NCBI GenBank assembly: GCA_963842235.1 | Contig: CAWJFT010000003.1 | Location: forward strand, 372,001-436,000 | Origin: JACDAN01 sp963842235 | GTDB taxonomy: Bacteria; Actinomycetota; Thermoleophilia; Gaiellales; Gaiellaceae | Reading direction: 5' to 3' | DNA: 64,000 nt | Part shown: positions 57,255-64,000 of the stretch, in pieces | Position numbering within the stretch: the stretch's first letter is position 1 | Layout: the number at the start of each line of letters is the position of its first letter | Position numbers and translations under genes: made by a program | The notes under the pieces: model-generated | The model's input: only the letters and a program-made list of their open reading frames with translations | Database searches by the model: none | Told to the model about the DNA's origin: nothing

Positions 57255-59222
57255 ATGGCGGTCTCGGACACCCTGATCGGGATGATGTTCGACGGTCGCT
57301 ACCGCATCCTGCGGAAGCTGGGCTCCGGCGGGATGGCGAACGTCTACCTCGCCGAGGACGAGGAGTTGGGCCGGCGGGTCGCGATCAAGATCTTGAACGA
57401 CCGGCACGCGAACGACGACCAGTTCGTCGAGCGGTTCCGCCGCGAGGCGAAAAATGCCGCCGGCCTCTCGCATCCCAACATCGTCTCGATCTACGACCGC
57501 GGCGAGGCCGAGGGCACCTACTACATCGCGATGGAGTACCTCGAGGGCCGGAGCCTCAAGGAACGGATCGTCGCCGAGGGCCCGCTGCCGATCGCTTCGG
57601 CGATCGAGATCGCCAGGCAGATCCTGCGCGCCGTGGGCTTCGCGCACCGGCGGCAGATCGTGCACCGCGACATCAAGCCGCACAACGTCCTGCTCGTCCA
57701 GGACGGCCCGGGCGACGGCGACGAGCGGTTCAAGGTCACGGACTTCGGGATCTCGCGCACTGCGACGAGCCAGATGACCGAGGCCGGGTCGATCGTCGGC
57801 ACCGCGCAGTACCTCTCGCCGGAGCAGGCGCGCGGCGCCCCCGTCGACCAGCGCTCGGACATCTACTCGGTCGGCATCGTCCTCTACGAGCTCCTGACCG
57901 GGAAGCTGCCGTTCACCGGCGAGACCCCGCTCGAGATCGCCATGAAGCATCTCTCGGAGATCCCGAAGGCGCCCTCCGAGCTGCGGCCTGAGATCCCCAC
58001 CGACCTGGACATGATCGTTCTCCGGGCGCTGGCCAAGGATCCCGCCGACCGCTTCGAGAGCGCCGAAGAGATGGAGCGCGAGCTAGCGCGGGTCGCGGGC
58101 GGCGGCGGAGTCACGGCGGAGACGGCGGATGCGGCGACGGCCGTTCTCGCCGGGGCGGGGCTCGCCGAGACGGCGCCGACGATGATCTCGCGCCGGCCGG
58201 TCGTGGCGCCGCAGCAGCCGTACGACGAGCACTACTACGACTACGAGGAACCGCCGCGTCGCCGCCGGCCGATCTGGCCATGGCTGTTGGCGATTCTCCT
58301 GGCCGCGGGGGCGGTGGTCGCCGGGTTCTACGTCTGGGACCGGATCCAGGACGAGCTGAACGCGACGAAGCCCGTGGCCGTGCCGCTCGTCGAGGGCATG
58401 CGGCAGCCGCTGGCGGAGAAGGCGATCAGGGACGCCGGTCTCCGTCCCCGCGCCGTCGGCCGCTCTCACCCCACCGTTCCGCGCGGCGAGGTCTTCGCGC
58501 AGGAGCCCGACGCCGGCGAGCGGATCCAGAAGGGGAACGCCGTGCGGATCTTCGTCTCGACCGGAAAGCCGCGCGTGAATGTCCCGGACGTCCTCGGCGC
58601 ACGAGAGGCCGACGCGATCGCGACGATCCGCGCCGCAGGCCTGATCCCGAATCCGGTCGAGATCTTCTCGGATGACCCGCAGGGATCCGTCATCGCGCAG
58701 GAGCCGAAGGGCGGCACGAGCGTCGTGCGCGGCACCACGGTCCGGATCAACATCTCGAAGGGCCAGCAGACGACCGGGCTCCCGAACGTGATCGGCCTCT
58801 CGTACGACAACGCGTCCGAGCAGCTCCGGCGCGCGGGGTTCACCCCGGTCCGTGCGGACGTCGACTCCAGCGAGCCGAAGGGCACGGTCATCGAGCAGGA
58901 TCCGGCGCCCGGCTCCCTGCAGCCGCCGGGCACGAGGATCACGCTCACCGTGTCGAGCGGACAGACCACGACGGCGATTCCGGACGTGACCGGCATCGAC
59001 GAAGGAAGCGCTCAGGCGACGCTCGAGAACGAGGGTTGGAAGGTCGTGATCCGGGACACGCCGACGGAGAACGCCGACGAGGACGGCATCGTTCTCGACC
59101 AGGCCCCGTCGGCCGGCGAGCAGGCGAAGCCGGGCGCGAAGGTCACCCTCATCGTCGGCCGGCTGCAGACGCAGACCGAGCCGCCGCCCGCGCCGGCGCC
59201 GCCGCCTCCGCCGCCGCAGTGA
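57255..59222 (+). CDS. pknB: PknB-type Ser/Thr kinase with four PASTA domains
   Basis: The 655-residue kinase has the cytoplasmic catalytic domain at about 14-275 (LGSGGMANVYLAED, VAIKIL, HRDIKPHNVLL, TDFGISR, LSPEQARG) and a membrane helix near 337-360 (WPWLLAILLAAGAVVAGF). Four PASTA repeats then run from about 370 to 640, which bind wall fragments or lipid II in homologues. A Pro-rich tail ends it. Start is ATG 57255, three bases after pbpA. It is expected to sense wall status and phosphorylate FhaA and other targets. Confidence 0.95.
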   Translation: MAVSDTLIGMMFDGRYRILRKLGSGGMANVYLAEDEELGRRVAIKILNDRHANDDQFVERFRREAKNAAGLSHPNIVSIYDRGEAEGTYYIAMEYLEGRSLKERIVAEGPLPIASAIEIARQILRAVGFAHRRQIVHRDIKPHNVLLVQDGPGDGDERFKVTDFGISRTATSQMTEAGSIVGTAQYLSPEQARGAPVDQRSDIYSVGIVLYELLTGKLPFTGETPLEIAMKHLSEIPKAPSELRPEIPTDLDMIVLRALAKDPADRFESAEEMERELARVAGGGGVTAETADAATAVLAGAGLAETAPTMISRRPVVAPQQPYDEHYYDYEEPPRRRRPIWPWLLAILLAAGAVVAGFYVWDRIQDELNATKPVAVPLVEGMRQPLAEKAIRDAGLRPRAVGRSHPTVPRGEVFAQEPDAGERIQKGNAVRIFVSTGKPRVNVPDVLGAREADAIATIRAAGLIPNPVEIFSDDPQGSVIAQEPKGGTSVVRGTTVRINISKGQQTTGLPNVIGLSYDNASEQLRRAGFTPVRADVDSSEPKGTVIEQDPAPGSLQPPGTRITLTVSSGQTTTAIPDVTGIDEGSAQATLENEGWKVVIRDTPTENADEDGIVLDQAPSAGEQAKPGAKVTLIVGRLQTQTEPPPAPAPPPPPPQ

Positions 59223-60241
59223 GCCGCCGCGTCCGCGTCGCGGTCGTCGCGGGAGGCCGTTCCAGCGAGCACGAGATCTCGGTCGCCTCGGCGCGCTCCG
59301 TGATCGAGGCTCTCGACCCTGATCGCTACGAGGTCGAGACGATCGAGATCGGGCGGGACGGGCGGTGGGCGCTCAACTCGGGGATGAAGGAGCTCGACCG
59401 TCCCGTGGCCGAGACGCTCCCGGTGCCGACCGGCTCACCGCCCGAGACGCTGGGCCGCGTCGACGTCGTCCTCCCGATCCTCCATGGCCCATTCGGCGAG
59501 GACGGGACCGTCCAGGGCCTGCTCGAGCTGGCCGGGGTGCCGTACGTCGGCGCCGGAGTGACCGCGTCGGCGCTCTGCATGGACAAGGACCTCTTCAAGT
59601 CCGTCTGCCGTGACAAGGGGATCCCTGTGACGCGGTCGGTGACGGTCCGGAACAGCGATCGCCCGGAGAATCCGTTCGGCTACCCGGTCTTCGTCAAGCC
59701 TGCGCGGCTTGGCTCGTCCGTGGGGATCACGAAGGTCGAGCGCGAGGAGCAGCTCGAGGACGCCGTGGCGCTCGCGCGGCGCCACGACGACAAGGTGCTC
59801 GTCGAGGAGTTCGTCGTCGGCGTCGAGGTCGAGTGCGGCGTGCTCGGGAACCGCGAGCCGATCGCGTCGATCCCGGGCGAGATCGTCGCTCACGGCTTCG
59901 GCGGCGTCGATTGGTACGACTACTCCGCCAAGTACGACGAGGGCGGAATGGACTTGATCATTCCGCCGCGAGTCTCGGAGGCTGCGAGCAAGCGCGTGCA
60001 GGAGCTCTCGGTCGACGCGTTCATCGCGGCGGATTGCGAGGGCATGGCCCGTGTGGACTGCTTCGTGACGGCCGACGACGAGGTGCTCGTCAACGAGCTC
60101 AACACCATTCCGGGGTTCACCGCGACGAGCGTCTACGCGAAGCTCTTCGAGGCTTCGGGCATTCCCTATCCGGAGCTGCTCGACCGCCTGATCGACCTCG
60201 CGCTGGAGCGCCATGAGCGCCGCGGCCGGCTCGAGTACTAG
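59219..60241 (+). CDS. ddl: D-alanine--D-alanine ligase
   Basis: The 340-residue ATP-grasp enzyme makes the D-Ala-D-Ala end of the wall peptide. It has VVAGGRSSEHEISVASA at the start, LHGPFGEDGTVQGLLE near 81, KPARLGSSVGITKV near 160, and NELNTIPGFTATSVYAKL near 290. The position after the ATP site favours a D-Ala ligase over D-Lac types, but this is not certain by eye. Start GTG 59219 overlaps the pknB stop. It ends convergent with the next kinase, sharing a CTAG. Confidence 0.94.
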   Translation: MSRRVRVAVVAGGRSSEHEISVASARSVIEALDPDRYEVETIEIGRDGRWALNSGMKELDRPVAETLPVPTGSPPETLGRVDVVLPILHGPFGEDGTVQGLLELAGVPYVGAGVTASALCMDKDLFKSVCRDKGIPVTRSVTVRNSDRPENPFGYPVFVKPARLGSSVGITKVEREEQLEDAVALARRHDDKVLVEEFVVGVEVECGVLGNREPIASIPGEIVAHGFGGVDWYDYSAKYDEGGMDLIIPPRVSEAASKRVQELSVDAFIAADCEGMARVDCFVTADDEVLVNELNTIPGFTATSVYAKLFEASGIPYPELLDRLIDLALERHERRGRLEY

Positions 60242-61665
60242 GCGGCCTTCACTTCGTTCACGTGCGCCAGGGTGTCGAGGTCGGTGATCCAGACCACGAA
60301 GTAGCGCGCCTTGGCGTCCTCCAGGTTGAACGTGGTCTCGCCCTCGACGGCTTGCGAGCCCGACACGGGCTCGAACGGGCCCTGCGGTGAGCTCCCGTCC
60401 CGGATCTGGGCGGTGAAGCCGGGTGTGTCGGTGGTGACGGTGATCGACTTCGGCTCCACTTCCTTGCCGGCGTCGAGGACGAGACCGACCCCCGGCTTGC
60501 TGTTCGAAAAGTCGTTGTAGGTCTCGGTCGTCCAGTAGGTGCCTTGATCGCCGTCGGTCGCGTTCGGCGCCTCGTCGTCGTGCTCGGCGCCATCCCCGGG
60601 AGGCGGATCGAACGCGCCGAGCCCCGAGAGGTGGATCGGCGTATTCGGGGTCGCGCTCGAGCCGTCGCCGTTGTCCCGCAGCGCGAGCGCACCCCAGGCG
60701 GCGAGCCCCGCGATCCCGAGAATGGCGAGCACGGCCAGGATCGGCCACAGGAGACCGATCCTCCTGCGCCGGCGCGGCGGCCGCGCCGGCTTGGCAGGCC
60801 GGACCGGCCTGCGCGAGATCATCGTCGCCTCCTCCGAGCTTGGATCGAGGTCGGCGAGGCAGGACTCGAGCTCCGAGACGAGCTCGTCCATCGACTGGAA
60901 GCGGTCCTCGGGCCGCTTCGCCATGGCGCGCTCGATCGCCAGCGCGACGCGGGGTGGGCAGTCCGGCCGTCGCTCGAGCACGTCCGGCGGGGGCGCGTTC
61001 ACATGCTTGAGCGCAACGGCGACGAAGTTCTCGCCCTGGAAAGGGACGCCGCCGGTCAGCAGCTCGTAGAGGACGACGCCGAGCGAGTACACGTCCGTCA
61101 GCGCGTCGACTCGCTGGCCGCGCGCCTGCTCGGGAGCGATGTACTCGCTCGTGCCGAGCACAGTGCCGGTGATCGTGACGCCGTCGACGTCGACGGAGCG
61201 TGCGATACCGAAGTCGGTCATCTTCGCCTGCCCGTCGTCGTTCAGCAGGACATTCTGGGGCTTGACGTCGCGATGGATCAGCCCGCGGTCGTGAGCGAAC
61301 CCGAGTGCGCGCGCCATCTGGAGGGCAAACACAAGCGCGTCATGGATCGGGAGCGGCCCTTCCCGTTCGATCAGCTGCTTCAGGTTCCGTCCGGCGACGT
61401 ACTCGAAGACGATGTACTGCCGTCCCCCGTCCTCGCCGCGGTCGATGACCGTGACGATGTTGGGATGGCTGAGCTGCGCGACGGAGCGCGCCTCCCGCCG
61501 GAAGCGCTCGACGTACTCGTCGTCCTGCGTGAACTGCTCGTGCAGGACCTTGATCGCAACGGTGCGGTCGAGCAGCCGGTCTTGCGCCTTCCAGACGCTC
61601 GACATGCCGCCTCGGCCGACGAGCTCGAGGAGCTCGTAGCGCCCTGCAATCACCTGTTCGGACAT
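60238..61665 (-). CDS. Ser/Thr kinase with outer discoidin-like domain
   Basis: The 475-residue protein has a kinase domain (about 10-275: VGRGGMSSVWKAQD, VAIKVL, HRDVKPQNVLL, TDFGIAR, IAPEQARG) and a basic linker. A helix near 306-330 (LLWPILAVLAILGIAGLAAWG) leads to an outer domain of about 125 residues with the jelly-roll pattern DGDQGTYWTTETY...VGLVLDAG. That pattern resembles discoidin/NPCBM carbohydrate-binding folds. There are no PASTA repeats. Start is ATG 61665; an in-frame frame extends to 61701 but a TACCCT box sits in between. Confidence 0.88.
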   Translation of the reverse strand: MSEQVIAGRYELLELVGRGGMSSVWKAQDRLLDRTVAIKVLHEQFTQDDEYVERFRREARSVAQLSHPNIVTVIDRGEDGGRQYIVFEYVAGRNLKQLIEREGPLPIHDALVFALQMARALGFAHDRGLIHRDVKPQNVLLNDDGQAKMTDFGIARSVDVDGVTITGTVLGTSEYIAPEQARGQRVDALTDVYSLGVVLYELLTGGVPFQGENFVAVALKHVNAPPPDVLERRPDCPPRVALAIERAMAKRPEDRFQSMDELVSELESCLADLDPSSEEATMISRRPVRPAKPARPPRRRRRIGLLWPILAVLAILGIAGLAAWGALALRDNGDGSSATPNTPIHLSGLGAFDPPPGDGAEHDDEAPNATDGDQGTYWTTETYNDFSNSKPGVGLVLDAGKEVEPKSITVTTDTPGFTAQIRDGSSPQGPFEPVSGSQAVEGETTFNLEDAKARYFVVWITDLDTLAHVNEVKAA

Positions 61666-61673
61666 GGGAGGAC

Positions 61674-61679
61674 AGGGTA
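61674..61679 (-). promoter_or_regulatory. -10 box of the discoidin-kinase gene
   Basis: TACCCT on the minus strand ends eight bases before the ATG at 61665. Confidence 0.45.
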
Positions 61680-61697
61680 GTCCGGTCACGGGCTCCT

Positions 61698-63614
61698 TCA
61701 TCTGGGAGAAGGCGGGATCTCGGCGACGAGCTCGCTGGTCAGCCGGTCGAGCATCGCTTTGACGTCGTCGTGTTTCTCCGGCTCCCAGCCTTCTAGGAGC
61801 TGCGCGAGCGCCTCGCGCCGCGCCTCGACGACTCGGGCATACACAGACTCGCCCTCGCCAACGAGATGAGAATCCTCGACGAGGCCGCGTTCGCGGAGCG
61901 ATGCATGGGCGCCGACGATGTGCGGATCCTCCAGGTCGAGGGCTCTTCCTTCGCCGAGCCGAGTGAGCAACCAGAGCTCTCCAGGCTCGAGGTCCACGTC
62001 GGCGCGCTTGGCGAGCTGCTCGTAGGCCCGCCAGCGGTTCTCGCGCTGCGCGAGCGTCGTGACGATCCGCTCCAACTCGGGCAGCGACTCGGCCTCGCGC
62101 GGCATCGCGAAGTGCTCGCCGACCCCCTCCGCCGCGGCGCTCTTTCGCAGCGGCACCTCACGCAGCAGCCAGCTGAGAAGGAAGGCCAGCACCGAGATCG
62201 CCGCCGCCGCGGCGAACACAGGCCGCAGCGAGGCAGCGAAGGCGCTCACGTAAGCGGAGTGGACGGCGGGTGGCAGGGCCTTGACGATCTCCGGTGCGGC
62301 GGCGGCCGGCGGACGGACGCCGGGCGGAAGCGCTCCCGCGAGGTTCGTCGCGAGCCGGTTCGCGAAGATCGCGCCGAACACCGAGACGCCGATCGATCCG
62401 CCCACTTGCCGGGAGAGCGTCGACCCGGAGGTAGCGACGCCGAGCAGCTCATATGGGACGGCGTTCTGGGCGGCCAGGACGAGCACCTGCATCGTCATCC
62501 CGAGCCCGAAGCCGAGGATGACCATGTAGGCGGCGGTCTGCCAGATCGGCTGGGACACGCCGATCCCGGAGAGCAGATACATCGCGAGCGACATCAGCGC
62601 CGTCCCCGCGATCGGAAACGGCCGGTAGCGGCCGAACCGCGTGATCAGCTGGCCGCTGCCGATCGAGGTGACGAGCAGGCCGGCCATCATCGGCGTGAGG
62701 AGCAAACCCGACGACGACGGGCTGTGCCCCTTGACGATCTGCAGGTAGAGCGGCAGGTACGTGACGGCACCGAAGAGCGCGAAGCCGACGATGAAGCCGA
62801 TCGCACTCGTCACGACGAAGATCCGGTTCCGGAAGAGCGCCGGCGGCATGATCGGCTCGGCCGCTCGGCGCTCCACCAGCGCGAAGGCGACGAGCAGCAG
62901 TGGACCGACGACGATCAGCGCGATGCTCTCGGGCGAGCTCCAGGCCAGCGTTGTCCCGCCGAGGCTCGTGAAGAGCACGATCGCCGAGAGGCCGCCGGCG
63001 AGCAACACCGCGCCGAGGTAGTCGATTCGGTGCTGGACGTGTGCCGCTCGCGTGCGGAACGTCACTCCGATCACGGCGAGCGCCAGAGCGCCGAGCGGCA
63101 GGTTGATGTAGAAGATCCACCGCCACGAGAGGTGATCGACGAAGAAGCCGCCGAGCAGCGGCCCGATCACCGTCGCGACGCCGAAGACAGCGCCGAAGAA
63201 GCCCTGGTACTTGCCTCGCTCCCGCGGGGGGATGATGTCGCCGATCACGGCGATCGTCGTGACGATCAACCCGCCGCCCCCGATTCCCTGCAGCGCGCGG
63301 AACGCGATCAGCTCGGGCATGTCCTGCGCGAGCCCACACAGCGCCGAGCCGATGAGGAAGATCACGATCGCCGTCTGGAGGACGATCTTGCGGCCGTAGA
63401 GGTCGCCGAGCTTCCCGTACACAGGCCCGACGACCGTCGACGCGAGGAGGTACGCGGTGACGACCCACGAGAGGTGCTCGATCCCGCCGAGCTCGCCGAC
63501 GATCGTCGGCAGCGCCGTCGCGACGATCGTCTGGTCGAGCGCCGCGAGCAGCAGGACCAGCATCAGCGCGCCGAAGATCAGCCGCACGCGCGGCGCCTGG
63601 TCGGCGGGGGTCAT
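61698..63614 (-). CDS. DHA2-type MFS multidrug exporter with fused C-terminal winged-helix domain
   Basis: The 638-residue protein has fourteen helices in about the first 485 residues, with LDQTIVATALPTIVGELGG and GKLGDLYGRKIVL as in EmrB/QacA pumps. A cytoplasmic domain of about 140 residues (about 495-638) follows. It includes LEPGELWLLTRLGEG, DPHIVGAHASLRERGLVEDSH and VVEARREALAQLLEGW, which matches the recognition-helix and wing arrangement of MarR-type regulators. Such a fusion is uncommon. Start is ATG 63614. Confidence 0.88.
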   Translation of the reverse strand: MTPADQAPRVRLIFGALMLVLLLAALDQTIVATALPTIVGELGGIEHLSWVVTAYLLASTVVGPVYGKLGDLYGRKIVLQTAIVIFLIGSALCGLAQDMPELIAFRALQGIGGGGLIVTTIAVIGDIIPPRERGKYQGFFGAVFGVATVIGPLLGGFFVDHLSWRWIFYINLPLGALALAVIGVTFRTRAAHVQHRIDYLGAVLLAGGLSAIVLFTSLGGTTLAWSSPESIALIVVGPLLLVAFALVERRAAEPIMPPALFRNRIFVVTSAIGFIVGFALFGAVTYLPLYLQIVKGHSPSSSGLLLTPMMAGLLVTSIGSGQLITRFGRYRPFPIAGTALMSLAMYLLSGIGVSQPIWQTAAYMVILGFGLGMTMQVLVLAAQNAVPYELLGVATSGSTLSRQVGGSIGVSVFGAIFANRLATNLAGALPPGVRPPAAAAPEIVKALPPAVHSAYVSAFAASLRPVFAAAAAISVLAFLLSWLLREVPLRKSAAAEGVGEHFAMPREAESLPELERIVTTLAQRENRWRAYEQLAKRADVDLEPGELWLLTRLGEGRALDLEDPHIVGAHASLRERGLVEDSHLVGEGESVYARVVEARREALAQLLEGWEPEKHDDVKAMLDRLTSELVAEIPPSPR

Positions 63615-63623
63615 CCTGGCGTT

Positions 63624-64000
63624 TTAGCCGGAAAGCGCGGCGTCGAGCGCTTCCTCCCAGACGCCGAGCGCTTCGTCGAGCTCGCGGTCGGAGAGGGTCA
63701 GCGGGGTGAGCACGCGGATGCAGTTGGAGTAGATCCCGGACTTGAGCAGCAGCAGGCCGCGCTTGGCGGCCTCGTCCGTGACGGCGGAGGCCAGCTCCGG
63801 TGCGGGCTCCTTGGTCTCCGGGTCGGCGACGAGCTCGATCGCCAGCATCGCACCAAGCCCCCGGACGTCGCCGACCTGCGGGAAGCGCTGCTGCCACGCC
63901 AGCATCCGCTCGCGCAGCTGGTCGCCGATCGACGTCGCTCGGGCGCAGAGGTTCTCGTCCGCGATCACATCGAGCACGGCGAGCGCAGCGGCCTGGGCGA
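63624..64000 (-). CDS. class III PLP aminotransferase (4-aminobutyrate aminotransferase-like), C-terminal part
   Basis: About 125 C-terminal residues lie in the window. The segments VGDVRGLGAMLAIELVADPETKEP and LLLLKSGIYSNCIRVLTPLTLSDRELDEAL are typical of GabT-type omega-aminotransferases. The PLP lysine lies beyond the window edge. The gene ends nine bases before the MFS start and may be in the same operon. Confidence 0.85.
   Translation of the reverse strand, partial: AQAAALAVLDVIADENLCARATSIGDQLRERMLAWQQRFPQVGDVRGLGAMLAIELVADPETKEPAPELASAVTDEAAKRGLLLLKSGIYSNCIRVLTPLTLSDRELDEALGVWEEALDAALSG

Noticed and set aside
55205..57991. A 928-codon frame covering part of ftsW/rodA, pbpA and pknB
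   Set aside because: Only the middle part is pbpA. The ends are shadows kept open by GC bias, and the pbpA frame breaks at 57047.

Overview
The window is high-GC bacterial DNA with actinobacterial gene order. It holds a FhaA-FhaB-PP2C-FtsW/RodA-PbpA-PknB cluster, a SufCB..D operon, ANTAR-type regulation and many genes with a TANNNT -10 box only 5-8 bases before the start codon (leaderless mRNAs). My best guess is a deep-branching actinobacterium of the Thermoleophilia/Gaiellales kind. That is inference from gene content and style; there is no rRNA here to confirm it. I see no prophage, insertion sequence, CRISPR array or rRNA operon.

Layout. 1-2.6 kb: nucleotide-sugar genes (a truncated sugar dehydrogenase and wecB) and a secreted SGNH-like protein. 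2.7-6.2 kb: type II NADH dehydrogenase, tRNA-Lys, superoxide dismutase and a secreted M23 peptidase behind a sigma-28/WhiG-like promoter. 6.3-12 kb: an A2-type cytochrome c oxidase operon interleaved with three USP-like domains, then a di-heme cytochrome c and a STAS protein. 12.4-15.3 kb: a TPR protein, a frameshifted adenosine deaminase, tatC and tatA. 15.4-19.9 kb: sufC-sufB-VOC-VOC-sufD. 19.9-25.8 kb: small membrane proteins, a frameshifted DipZ, a beta-propeller lipoprotein-like protein and a cytochrome c fused to a Cys/His-rich domain. 25.9-28.5 kb: sufS-sufU-Rieske and a methyltransferase. 28.5-34 kb: an ABC-F gene with an elaborate leader, a histidine kinase/ANTAR regulator pair and a protein with DDRAV repeats.

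34-44.7 kb is a nitrogen region: two glnA genes on opposite strands, glnB and amt, with an ABC exporter-GNAT-MFS operon between the two glnA genes. Both glnA genes are preceded by a terminator overlapped by the same 19-base hairpin motif. An ANTAR regulator, the protein class that binds such hairpins, lies 4-10 kb away. 44.7-49.5 kb: isochorismatase-like hydrolase, glycosyltransferase, PAP2 protein, a frameshifted rhodanese, HNH nuclease and a DUF4446 protein. 49.5-61.7 kb: cell-wall and signalling block with three Ser/Thr kinases, FHA proteins, phosphatase, FtsW/RodA, PbpA, PknB-PASTA and Ddl. 61.7-64 kb: a DHA2-type MFS pump with a fused winged-helix domain and a truncated class III aminotransferase.

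Four genes (add, dipZ, rhodanese, pbpA) are each broken by one single-base indel, and each becomes one full-length frame when that base is corrected. One pair of divergent genes lacks any normal start codon. Because pbpA should be essential, sequencing or assembly error is the simplest explanation, and the reading frames should be treated with that in mind. The most interesting material is regulatory: three candidate transcription attenuators (glnA twice, ABC-F), a leaderless seven-codon leader ORF before the ABC exporter operon, a dispersed palindromic repeat found inside coding sequences, a 160-bp imperfect palindrome, and a micro-ORF that looks like a two-component operon with its middle removed.
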